Position numbers and translations under genes: made by a program
Assembly (NCBI GenBank): GCA_914767885.1
Contig: CAJZBQ010000020.1
Location: 434,001-498,000, forward strand
Length of the DNA stretch: 64,000 nt
Direction of reading: 5' to 3'
Origin: Blepharisma stoltei
Taxonomy: Eukaryota; Ciliophora; Heterotrichea; Heterotrichida; Blepharismidae
Part shown: piece by piece, positions 1 through 9,368 of the stretch
Layout: each line of letters opens with the position of its first letter
How positions within the stretch are numbered: position 1 is the stretch's first letter
Notes under the pieces: model-generated
Databases searched by the model: none
What the model was told of the DNA's origin: nothing
The model's input: the letters and a program-made list of their open reading frames with translations, nothing else

Positions 1-518
1 CCTTTGCAAATTTCAGGCGCTAAATAATAGGCTGTGCCTACGCCTGAGTAAGCCATTTCATCACTAAACTGCAGAACTTTTGAAAATCCAAAATCGCCAA
101 GCTGAAGACCACCATCTTTTGTTAAAAAAATATTTTTGGTCTTTAAATCTCTGTGGATGATCTTCAGAGAGTGGATATAACTAAGTGCCATAGAAAGCTG
201 GTAAAACCATTTTCAAATTTGGGCCTCTGTGAAATAGAATTTATTTTCTCTAGCAATTCGAATTCTCGCAGATAAATCACCTCCTTCTGCATAATCCATA
301 ACAATATATAAATAATTGTTTTCAACAAAGCTCTCATGATACTGGATAATATGCTGATGGTGCAATTTCTCTAAAACCCGAACTTCCTCTCAGTTAGGCT
401 GGTCCTCATCACAAGGGATTCTTTTAATGGCAGCTAATCCGCTGTCTTCTCTTTCCACTAGCCAGACTTCCCCATATCTTCCTCTGCCTAAGGTTTTCAA
501 TTTACGATAGTTTTCCAT
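1..518 (-). CDS. NEK-like serine/threonine protein kinase (3' end outside window)
   Basis: N-terminal part of a protein kinase, read leftwards from ATG at 518 and running off the window at position 1. Visible in order: a glycine-rich loop (GRGRYGEVW), the VAIK-type lysine (AAIKRI), an alpha-C glutamate region (EEVRVLEKL), the hinge (YIVMDYAEGGDL), the catalytic loop HRDLKTKNI, the DFGFSK magnesium loop and a GTAYYLAPE activation-segment end. The YAEGGDL hinge and HRDLK(T/S)KNI loop are typical of the NIMA/NEK family, which acts in cilia and the cell cycle. Two in-frame TGA codons fall at conserved or neutral Trp positions (NWEEV, IWKWFYQL), so the gene needs UGA=Trp. Family assignment follows motifs; the subfamily is inference. 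Confidence 0.85.
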
Positions 519-823
519 ATAAATAATGGAAGCCCTTGACCATATGAATCTAGCAAGTGACAAAAACTTTACTAACTTTCCACCATTCCTATGGTAAAGA
601 TAAAAGTTTGTTAAAAATCCAATTAAAAAGATGTTTTAAAAAAAATAAATATTATATAGGTTCTCTTAATATGATATTAAACATATATATATAATTTAGA
701 TTTACAGTTTCCTTTAAAAATACCCATACGAAATCTAAAAAATATAATGCTTCTTAAATGAAAATTTATTTCTACTAGGCTAAAAACAATTTTTGTTGCC
801 TATGGAGAGAGATTAAGCTCCTG
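519..823. other. Intergenic AT-rich spacer
   Basis: Spacer between the divergent NEK-like and AGC kinase genes, very AT-rich with no ORF, RNA gene or recognisable repeat. It presumably holds both promoters, but no defined motif is visible. Confidence 0.6.
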
Positions 824-2706
824 ATGCCTGGTGAAAACTTGCTAATGACGCTTAAAGTTATTAAATTCAATAAGCGCAATAAAGCTCAGGAAAGAACTGT
901 TGCGATTACGTCAACTGGTGTCTTGAACTTGAAGAATAAAAAAATTCAAAGGAGGATTGAGCTTACAAGTATAGGAGGAATAACGCGCAGCCGAAACGGT
1001 GAAGAATTTATTTTGCACTGTCCAAATGAGTACGATTATCGATTTTCTTCGCCTCTCAAAGACCAAGCTGTGCAGACAATCACCAGAGCTTTTCGAGAAT
1101 TATCAGGAAGAGGACTTCTCATATGGGAAACCAACGAGCTGAACTTGAAAGATCTGGCAACAACAAAAAGTGACAAGAAAAAAGGAGTAACCAGGATGCC
1201 AGCCTCTGAGACTGCAGTTAATTATCAGTCTATCAGTGGGAACGGCGAAGAAAGCAAAGAAAATAGAGACAGAAGAAGCAGGACAATCTTCAGAGCCAGC
1301 AATAACAGTGGAGAAGTCTCCATGAACGATTTCACCATTTTGAAAGTTATTGGAAGAGGCAGCTTTGGGAAAGTCATGCTTGTCCAAAAGAAAGACACAA
1401 AGGAAGTTTACGCAATGAAAAGCCTAAGAAAAGACGCACTGCTGGAAAGGGAACAAGTCGAGCACACCCGCACTGAGAAGCTCATCATGCAGCATACCAA
1501 CCATCCTTTCATTGTCAAACTGGAGTACGCATTCACCTCTCCAGACAAAATCTACTTCGTAATGGAGTACATGAGAGGTGGAGAACTTTTCTTCCATTTA
1601 AAAGAAGCAAAAAAACTAGCAGAAGATAGAGCCAGATTCTATGCTGCAGAAATCGCCCTTGCCTTAGGACATCTGCACCAGCAAAACATAGTTTATCGAG
1701 ACTTGAAGCCAGAGAACATCTTGATGGACGATCTAGGCAATGTGCACCTCACAGACTTTGGTATGGCAAAGATGCTTGGGGAAGGTGGAACCACACAAAG
1801 CTTTGTAGGGACTCCAGAGTATTTGGCACCAGAAATCATCGCTTGCTCTGGGCATGGGGTTACAGCTGATTGGTGAAGCTATGGTATTTTGCTTTACGAA
1901 ATGCTTGTTGGCATCCCTCCGTTTTACAATCAGAACATTCAGCTGATGTACGAATTGATCCAGCACGGCGACCTCAGGTTCCCTCAGCGAAACCCTCTCT
2001 CCCCTGCAGCCCAAGATATTATCACCAAGCTCTTAGAAAGAGAGCCTAGAAGAAGACTTGGAGCAAACGGCGTGGATGAAATAAAGTCACATCAATTTTT
2101 CGAAGGAACTGATTGGAATTTACTATAAATAAAATGGCATTAGGTTCGAATGAAATTAGCCTCGCTAATTTTCTCTCCCTCAAGCAATTTTATTTATAGA
2201 GTTAGGTTTCTTCTGAGAACTTCTGTACAGCAATAGCGGTTTAACTCTGGCAGATAAGCCGAGGCACTGCTCCAAGTACATCAAGAGGCTCGAAGTTTTA
2301 CCTCTCAGCACACCGAGAGGAAGGTGACCCTTAGGCGGAACGCGCGCAGAAGCTGAGGGCAACGCAGCCCGTCGAAGCCGGAACGCTTTATTTGCGTGTG
2401 CCCTGGCGCAACAAAGTGGACGGTCCAGAGGTTCATGGGCCTGACACGTGGACAAATATGGTGGCAGCTCTGGAAACGGCTACCCCGTAGTGGACGCTAA
2501 ACGTTATAAATAGTATAAGATAAGAAGACTGGAATTTACTTGAACAAAAAAGGCTCCCTACTCCTTTCACGCCTAAGATAACAAACCAACTAAGCACTGA
2601 GAACTTTGACGAAGAGTTCACCAGCGAAGAACCAGTAAACTCGGTGGTCCCTGAGCATAGACTGAAACTTGTGATGCAAAATCAGGACCAATTTAGAGAC
2701 TTTTAA
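824..2706 (+). CDS. AGC-family protein kinase with N-terminal PH/TH1-like domain, split by a retroposon
   Basis: AGC kinase (Akt/S6K/PKC-like). Residues 1-110 form a basic beta-rich PH-like or myosin-TH1-like domain. The kinase domain starts near residue 170: GRGSFGKV loop, AMKSLRK lysine, YRDLKPENIL, DFGMAK, PEYLAPE. The ADWWSYG motif contains an in-frame TGA that must be Trp. The reading frame meets TAA at 2126, but this lies in an inserted element (about 2125-2526). The same GA(T/C)TGGAATTTACT sequence occurs at 2111 and 2527, and from the second copy the frame continues in phase with the AGC C-terminal tail (LPTPFTPK, then a region ending FRDF) to TAA at 2704-2706. Without removal the protein would lose its tail. 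The start at 824 is the first ATG after an in-frame TAG at 776. Confidence 0.88.
2125..2526 (+). mobile_element. SINE-like retroposon S1 in the AGC kinase gene
   Basis: Insertion of about 400 bp, flanked by direct copies of TGGAATTTACT (11 nt; 14 nt if one T/C mismatch is allowed). It starts ATAAATAAAATGGC and ends GTAGTGGACGCTAAACG plus a short A/T tail. It is more GC-rich than its surroundings. The 3' segment is shared with the elements at 34.0, 38.0 and 55.4 kb. A GGTTCGAAT stretch near the start resembles a pol III B box, but no A box is clear. Confidence 0.85.
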
Positions 2707-2759
2707 ATAAAAACTATTGCAAATTTCTGGTAAATAATAAGATATGAGCACCCCAAATA

Positions 2760-4523
2760 ATGGTCATTTTCAGAAATATGAGCATTCTCACGAAAACCTC
2801 CCTCTCCCTTTGCGCAATTTGTGCCAGCACGATCGCCCTTTTTGAGTATTCCCATGATTACATTACGAATTTGCTCGTTCGCTCTACAAGAACATCTCTG
2901 AGGGAGCCAGAGCTTCGTGATGATGTATATATACTAATGAGAAGGCTATTGACAAGACTTCTAAATGACTCAACTACAAGAGAAAAAGCTTCTGAGTTCT
3001 TCAAGGCGGCCTTGCACTCTGAGAAGCTTGAAAATTCAACTCTGGATGTGACATTAAAGAATATGCAGACAATTGAGTACCAATCTGAAGCTTTAAATCT
3101 GATGGTAGCCATCTCCGATCATGTATTACGTGATGAAACTTTGAAGATGAAGACCAAAAACCTGTCCTCGACTTATAAGGAAGCAGCAGCATATATGCAA
3201 AATGTGAAAAAAATAAAAATTGGTAGAAAAAGCCAGGATATATTGAAAGCTGATTTTGAGATGCCTAAAGTCAACTTCAACGAGATGGTTAAAGAATATT
3301 ACCAGGATTATTATGCAGAGCAATTGAAAGAGCTGATCAGAAAGCAAATGAGTCAACATATTTTTAATATCCCAAAGCATGACATTCCAAGACCCAAAGA
3401 AGCAAAAACTGTTCCGATGCTTGGTGCTGTTACTGGTTTCCAAGCAATCACTAATCAACTTGGTGTAGCGTTATCATTACCGATTGAACCTGCTTTAGAA
3501 GCAATTAAATATGATAAGTATGAAATTCTAAGAATTAAGCAGGAGGAAACAAAGAATCTAGAAATTGGGCAAACTTTTGATAAGACTAAAGAAATCCAAT
3601 TTGATTTGCAGCCTGAAATTTCTATCCCTCAAAAAACTGAGCAACTGAAATTTGAAGAAAGCATTCCAGCAATTCCGTTTTCAGCTGAAAAAGTAATTCC
3701 TATTGATCAAGATACAAAGAAATTCGAAGAACAATTTGTTGCTGAAGAAGAAGTAAAAAATCATGACTTTGAAGTGGAAAAGCTTAAAAATGACGAAGTA
3801 AATATAGATGATTTTCTCGAAAAAACAAAGAATCTGATAAAAAGTGCATCATCTTTAGTCTTTGAAGCAGAAGCTCGCCCAGAAACTGAAGTGCTCAGTA
3901 AAGAAGTTTCGATTCCTTTTATAAAGAAAGAGTCCTTGAAAATAAAGAATTTGAAAATTGAAGGTCTGATTCAGAAGTTGAAGCTTGAGTCTTTAGACTG
4001 GGGCAATGCCAAGGTTGATGAATCTTTTCATGTTGAGCTTCAGAGTCCAGAAAATGCTCAGGATCAAGAGTCATTTGTAAGAGAGCCTTTAAACATTGAT
4101 TCCTTAAAACTTGAGAGTGTACAGATCGAAGAGCCATTTCACGTTGATTTATTAGGCCCTGAAAGAAATGAGAGCCAAGAAATATCTGCTAAAAATTCAA
4201 TGGATCTCGAATCATTAAACTTAGAAAAAGCAAATATAGACGAATCATTCCATATAGATTTAATGAGTCCTGAAAGTATTGGGGAAAAAGAAGTATCAGC
4301 TGCCCCTTTATCAGCTGATGCAAATAATTTAGCTTTTGAAAGCTTGGAAAGTGCTCTCGAATTTCACAAGAAAGAAATTCTTCAGAATTCAGAAGGCCAC
4401 ATTCTAGAAGCTATGAAAGAACTCACTGATGAGATTGAGAGTTTTGGATCCCCTATGAAATTTGAAAGCATTGAAAAAGATTTACTATTGGAACGCATTG
4501 AAAGTCAACACATAAAATACTAA
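2760..4523 (+). CDS. Membrane-anchored repeat protein of unknown function
   Basis: A 587-residue frame with no in-frame TGA; no family recognised. Residues about 10-30 form a single hydrophobic segment (SLSLCAICASTIALF), suggesting a signal anchor or N-terminal membrane span. A helical region of about 200 residues follows, then an acidic Glu/Lys-rich half. Residues about 395-520 hold three degenerate tandem units of about 37 residues with the pattern S-L-x-L-E-x-x-x-I-D-E-S-F-H-x-D-L-x-S-P-E. An alternative ATG at 2744 opens a different frame rich in TGA and is less convincing. Confidence 0.75.
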   Translation: MVIFRNMSILTKTSLSLCAICASTIALFEYSHDYITNLLVRSTRTSLREPELRDDVYILMRRLLTRLLNDSTTREKASEFFKAALHSEKLENSTLDVTLKNMQTIEYQSEALNLMVAISDHVLRDETLKMKTKNLSSTYKEAAAYMQNVKKIKIGRKSQDILKADFEMPKVNFNEMVKEYYQDYYAEQLKELIRKQMSQHIFNIPKHDIPRPKEAKTVPMLGAVTGFQAITNQLGVALSLPIEPALEAIKYDKYEILRIKQEETKNLEIGQTFDKTKEIQFDLQPEISIPQKTEQLKFEESIPAIPFSAEKVIPIDQDTKKFEEQFVAEEEVKNHDFEVEKLKNDEVNIDDFLEKTKNLIKSASSLVFEAEARPETEVLSKEVSIPFIKKESLKIKNLKIEGLIQKLKLESLDWGNAKVDESFHVELQSPENAQDQESFVREPLNIDSLKLESVQIEEPFHVDLLGPERNESQEISAKNSMDLESLNLEKANIDESFHIDLMSPESIGEKEVSAAPLSADANNLAFESLESALEFHKKEILQNSEGHILEAMKELTDEIESFGSPMKFESIEKDLLLERIESQHIKY

Positions 4524-4579
4524 AATAATCTGAATTATTAAAATATTAAATTATAAACAAATTTAATTTAAAAATACTT

Positions 4580-4873
4580 TACAGTATTTAAAATGGCAAT
4601 TAGGGATAGGGACCTAGTCCTGCTAGTCAGGCTAGCCCTATTATCCGAGCTTAGTGAGAGGAGTTCAAGCACCTTGAGAGTCTCGGCATTAAGAGAAGAG
4701 GTCAGTGCTGAGTCTGGCAAAGATCAGAGCGGTCCGGAAGGGCTAGATAAATTTAACGGTTCGACGATTAGGCCGATCCACCTACCATTGTTCAGAGCTG
4801 TTATCGTAGCTGGATCTCAAATAAACAAGGATTTAAGACGTTATTACGTGAAAGAAATTCAATAAACTTAAAC
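4580..4873 (+). mobile_element. SINE-like retroposon S2 (intergenic)
   Basis: 294-bp element between exact 12-nt direct repeats TTAAAAATACTT (4568-4579 and 4874-4885). It begins with the shared ATTTAAAATGGC start and ends in an A/T tail containing CTTAAACTTAAA. The 90-codon frame inside it starts at the element's own ATGGC and is probably not a gene. Confidence 0.8.
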
Positions 4874-4923
4874 TTAAAAATACTTCATTTATTTATGTAG
4901 ATAAAAATTTAAATCTATCCTTA

Positions 4924-5241
4924 CTTCCCTCATTAAGCGAAAAAAAACCATTGAAAAATCCTTATTATTTTGGTAAAAACCCACCCTCCTTAAACGAACA
5001 AAAATTTTTTTAATATAAAATTCTTTATGAAAAAATACTTTGGCACATAAGTGATAATTATTATAATGAAATCTCTAGTTAATTCTGTTTAATTTTAAAC
5101 AGTTACAATTAAACATAAATTTGCAAATCGAATTGATATTTGATTTAAATATTTGGATTTTTTTGAATTTTGAAAAATAATTTACTATAAAATTTAAATA
5201 CGAACAAAATTTGTTTTTGTTCATTTATGGATGGGGGAGTA
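4924..5241. mobile_element. TNA-flanked MITE/IES (intergenic)
   Basis: About 318 bp with degenerate C-rich termini: TTACTTCCCTCATTAAGCG at the left and a GGATGGGGGAGTAAG end. A second direct copy of the terminal motif lies about 60 bp inside the left end. The interior has the family signature ATAAGTGATAATTATTATAATGAAATC. It lies 3' of the retroposon and outside genes. Confidence 0.7.
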
Positions 5242-5356
5242 AGTAACTATCACTCAATTGATGCAATTTTTTAAATTGCAAAATTTTAATTTTTTTAACT
5301 TGAGTATTATAATACTTTTAAATAGATTTTTACGTCAATGCTTAAAAAACTTAAAA

Positions 5357-8300
5357 TTAAGATAAGTGTTGAGATTTGGCTGGGAGCCTCCTCAATGATC
5401 TTTTGATTTTTTTTAATTCTTCATGCGTTGGTATTTTTTCCCCTGATTCTATCATATTTATCTCTTCTGCAGAAATTTCGGTAATTTTGGCTAATTCTTC
5501 AATAGAAACTCCTTTTTCTTCTCTTTGGGCTTTAAGTGTAGCAATATTGTGTGTTAAGCTGTTGCCATTTTCCGAAACCATATCCGATGGAGAAGACATT
5601 GTTTCCAAGGCTCTTCCATTAAGTGGAGAGCTGTCTGCTAAAGGTTTTTCACGCATCGGAACTTCAGTTTCGCTTTGATTTGCTCTTCTTCTTCTCTCAA
5701 GTCTTTCTCTTCTCTCAGTGTCGCGCTTCTTCGGAGTCCTTGCAATAGTTTTGTCTAATGCCAGACTGTTCTTGCAGCACTCTTCCTGAGTCCAATAGAT
5801 CATGGCTCCGATGAATCTCAGAAACAATATTCCGACTCCAACAAAAGCTATAGCGTAAACGAACCACCTCCTACTTGTATGCCCCCCATCTTGGGAAGTT
5901 TTATCAAGAAGATTTAAATAGTAAGCAAAGGCTGAATTGCATAGGGCCCACACCATTGCCCATTTGGTTCGAAATTCTTCAAATTCTTCAACTCTTTTTT
6001 TTTCTTCTTCAGTCATTTGGTCTGGTCTGTTTCCCCAGCTGCAATCATGGATATTGCAGATTGCATATGTCAAGAACACGTTAACATATGTTGGAGTCAT
6101 CAGAATAAATTGAACAGCTCCTTTGGAAACTGTGAGGGCTGCACGGTTAATCAACGATACAAACGCAAATATCGCGATTGTGGCAATCATGAATGGAAGA
6201 ATTCAGTTGAAGTCAGACAAACCTTTGAAGATGTACAAGAACATCAATACTGTCGTGAATATCATAAAGACGCCATAAGCGTATGGTTTAGCTAAATAAA
6301 GAAGTGACTGATTTTTTGGTGTACATTTCATCGAATTATATTTGTTAAATGTGTAGCATTTGGTCGAAATTTAATGGTCTTTTTCGGTCAAATGTTTCAC
6401 TATCCAAAAATTTCAACCAATTTTTGACTCAATGTATTTCGGTGAAATTTACACTATCAAAAGTGCGACAACCCAAAAATTATTTCTACTGTCTTGCATA
6501 TTTATTGCATCAAAAATTGTTTCCATATAAAAAATTTATAGATTAGTGATAAGAGACAGAGTATTCACATAAAATACTAGCAACATGTGTAATCGCATTA
6601 GACGATATTATACTGTAATATCTTTAATATTTATTATTAAAAAATAGTTTAGGTGGGGTAGATAGCGGATTTCATGCAAACATATAAAATTGCTTGACCA
6701 ATATGGGGTTAAATGCTCTAATTTTTGACAGTCTTAAATTATTCGCTTATTAAGAATGGGGGAGGGTAAGAGGGTGCATTTTTGCATATTTTAAGTGCAA
6801 GGTGGATCCTTATTTACACCTGACCAAGCGTAAGATACTATTTTGTAAACTTCTTCAACTCTAGCAGGCTTAACTCCAAGAGATAAAAATATAACAACAA
6901 TAATGACAGTTATATAGAGAACGACAAGCCAACTTCCTACTCATGCTGTATCTCCAGAAAAAAGACCTCTCATTGCAATAGCAAATGCTAAAAAGAATGT
7001 CCCAACCATAAACCATGTGAAAGCCACACTGACAGAATAATAGAACATTTGAAAAGTGAACCAGAACTTCCTGCAGCAGCTGTGATTTGAGTAATAAATT
7101 ACGTCTGCTCTCCTAAGAGAGTCAATAAGAGCAAACCAAGAACCGTTAATCCACCTTCTTCTCTGCGACATTAGCACTGATAACTTTTCGGGAACATCAG
7201 TTTCAGCTACTGATTTTTTAACGTATCTTACTCCTCACTCTGTATACGAGGAAATCTTTTAAAAATCTTAAATTTTGGTAAAACGAGCCATAAATCTTTT
7301 CAATATAATATTTTTGTTAACATATATTTAATGCTTATTAAATGAAATCTCTCTCTTTGCATAAAAACTTTCATATAATAGCATAAATTTTTTTTCGAAA
7401 AATATTTATATTAAAATAAAAAAATAATCCTATAGCCAAACCAAAAAATTTCGTTCACTTAAAGGGAGGAGCCAGCAAATAATTGCAATCCTTTTTGCTG
7501 ACTAAAGCAAGGCACAGCACTCTGTCTTCAGCTAAGTAAATGTTTGACTGAAAAGCATTCATTAAGTAGGGATGACAAATCGATTTGAAATAATCTTCCC
7601 ATAAAGGCTCACCTTGCAAGGCTTCTCACCTGTAGGCACTGAAAGCTCCAGGCAACACCGTGATATATCCGATAATACTTTCCAGAGCTTTATCGAACAT
7701 ATGGCTGATTTTGTATTCGACCAGCTGAGCCATCTGCACCATATTCCAGAAATTAGGATCCATAACTGTAATTTCTCCACAGCATCCAGCAATTCTCTCA
7801 TCAGTCCTCATAGCTTCATATAGATAGAATAACGACTTCGGTAATGGTTTGGTTCCTATATCAAGAAGCATCACATACTTCGGCTGAAACATCTCACAAA
7901 ACCCTCCGAAAAACCAAAGATGAGTGTTTAGTTTTCTCTTATTTTTTTGTTTTATGCACAAAATAGTTTGTAGCCCCAGCTGGCAGTCACCAAAGTAGTG
8001 AGTTTTCATAAAGCAATGAGCGAACTCATCATCGTCAGTTTCTCCCGGGATTTTACATTTTTGCAGATCATCGCCTTCAGGCTTGAAAAAATCTTTCACT
8101 GCATTCTCATCAAAAAACTGGCTGAAAAATGGCTTTTGTTTGTTGTAAGTTTGCAAAAATGGTCTCATACCGTCAACTATAATTACCGTACAAATTTTCT
8201 CAGGCGCGATGCCAGCTAATCTGAAATCGTCGAGATTGTCTGCGATACCGTGCATCGTGTCTGTGAAATTTTTTACGTCTTCATTGTACATAGCTACAAC

Positions 8301-8579
8301 AATCAGGAATTCCACTTTTGTATTTTCTTCGTCATAAAGGAGGTTTTTAAAAATACTTTCACGAAATCTAGTGTCTGGGGCGATGGGTGCTAGTCCAATT
8401 GTTTCTTTAAGGTTTACATATTCTTTACCTTCGTGATGGTTTGTCGTCATAATTTTTAGGAGTTTAAGCGGCTGATAGACGATTGGTGAAGGTTTATCTG
8501 TCGGTTGGACGACCTCTGGCTCTTTGCTTGCTTCAATTTTTTGTAGCTGAGGTTTGCTTGCATTCTCTAATTTACTCAT
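5357..8579 (-). CDS. Chitin synthase copy A with C-terminal Cro/C1-type helix-turn-helix domain
   Basis: Polymerises UDP-GlcNAc into chitin at a membrane; in heterotrichs a cyst-wall role is likely (inference). Reading leftwards from ATG 8579: an N-terminal cytosolic domain, family GT2 core motifs (LIVVAMYNE, VIIVDGM, LLDIGTKP, PGAFSAYRW, AEDRVLCL), then QRRRWINGSW and at least six membrane spans. Two insertions break the frame: 7231-7474 and 6284-6825. Removing them joins NYLL to RYVKKSV and VSYA to YGVFMI, matching the paralogues. The last 65 residues hold a helix-turn-helix domain (REEKGVSIEELA, then EISAEEI, then ESGEKIPTHEEL) that copies B and C lack. Divergent from copy B across 8580-9368. 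Confidence 0.9.
6284..6825. mobile_element. 542-bp TIR element with 7-bp duplication in chitin synthase A
   Basis: Flanked by exact AAGCGTA repeats (6277-6283, 6826-6832). The ends are imperfect inverted repeats: TGGTTTAGCTAAATAAAG at the left against GGTCAGGTGTAAATAAGG read inward from the right. It differs from the CTCC...GGAG family in termini and duplication length. Removal restores the chitin synthase frame. Confidence 0.75.
7231..7474. mobile_element. MITE-type IES in chitin synthase A
   Basis: 244 bp with CTCCTC and GGGAGGAG ends. The left flank is TTA and the right flank a decayed CCA. Excision gives AAT TAT TTG CTA AGA TAC, matching NYLLRYV in copies B and C. Confidence 0.75.
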
Positions 8580-8674
8580 TTTATTTATCTATAATTTTTG
8601 GAAAAGTGTGTGAAAAATGGATCTTGATATAGGCTATCAGTGGAAAATTCAAATTAATTCCAAAAAAACAATGA

Positions 8675-9068
8675 TTAGATTAAAATTAGAATAGGTCTTC
8701 GGAATTTATTTCACTCCTCTCCACCTTCATCGACTTCAAGCTCCTCGCCATAAGCACGGATTGTACTTACACCCTTTTCTGTCGATGCCACCAAAAATAG
8801 TGATTTCAGCATCACTCGGGGAGATGCACACTTCCTTGGACAACTCCTAGAGGTCTGCACCGTATTCCCGGAGATGGGAGGTAGGAGGCGACCCAGAATC
8901 ACCCCTCTGACTTTCATTACCCTTCGCATCCAGAAGTGAGGAGCTGTCTTTGGGCTCTGACCTACTTGTCCAATCAGGGATAAAAAACCTAGTTCTGACA
9001 CAATTCCAGGCCGTACCCCTAAGATATTGGAGAAGGACAGGTCGGATAAATCACAATTTTATTTATGT
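8675..9068 (-). mobile_element. SINE-like retroposon S3 between chitin synthases A and B
   Basis: About 394 bp, antisense, flanked by imperfect repeats AAAAAAACAATGA and AAAAACCAATGA. Tail on the minus strand is ATTCTAATTTTAATCTAATC. It shares internal blocks (CCTCCTACCTCCCATCTCCG) with the element at 15.35-15.81 kb, so the two belong to one subfamily. Confidence 0.75.
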
Positions 9069-9368
9069 AAAAACCAATGAAGATACAAATTATATTAAAA
9101 ATCAACCATTTATTAGTCGATTTAATGGCAGAACAATTTATTAGCCCAATATTATTAAAAACTACTTTTGTCGTTATCTTAATTAAGGAAGGCTTAAAGT
9201 GTTTTATAAATTTGTGATAATATATATGCGAGCAGCGAAAAAAATAAGCTAGGAGGAAAGTTAACAATCTTAATTTTATAATCCATAATTTACTTACATT
9301 TTTGTAAAAATTATAGAAAATATAGATGTATAAAAAATATATTACTTCCATTTTAGTTTTCGATATCT

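Noticed and set aside
1889-2128. TAA at 2126 as the real end of the AGC kinase
   Set aside because: The stop is in the retroposon; the AGC C-tail follows in frame after the second TSD copy.
4593-4865. 90-codon frame starting MAIRDRDLVLL
   Set aside because: It lies wholly inside SINE S2 and starts at the shared element ATGGC; no coding evidence.
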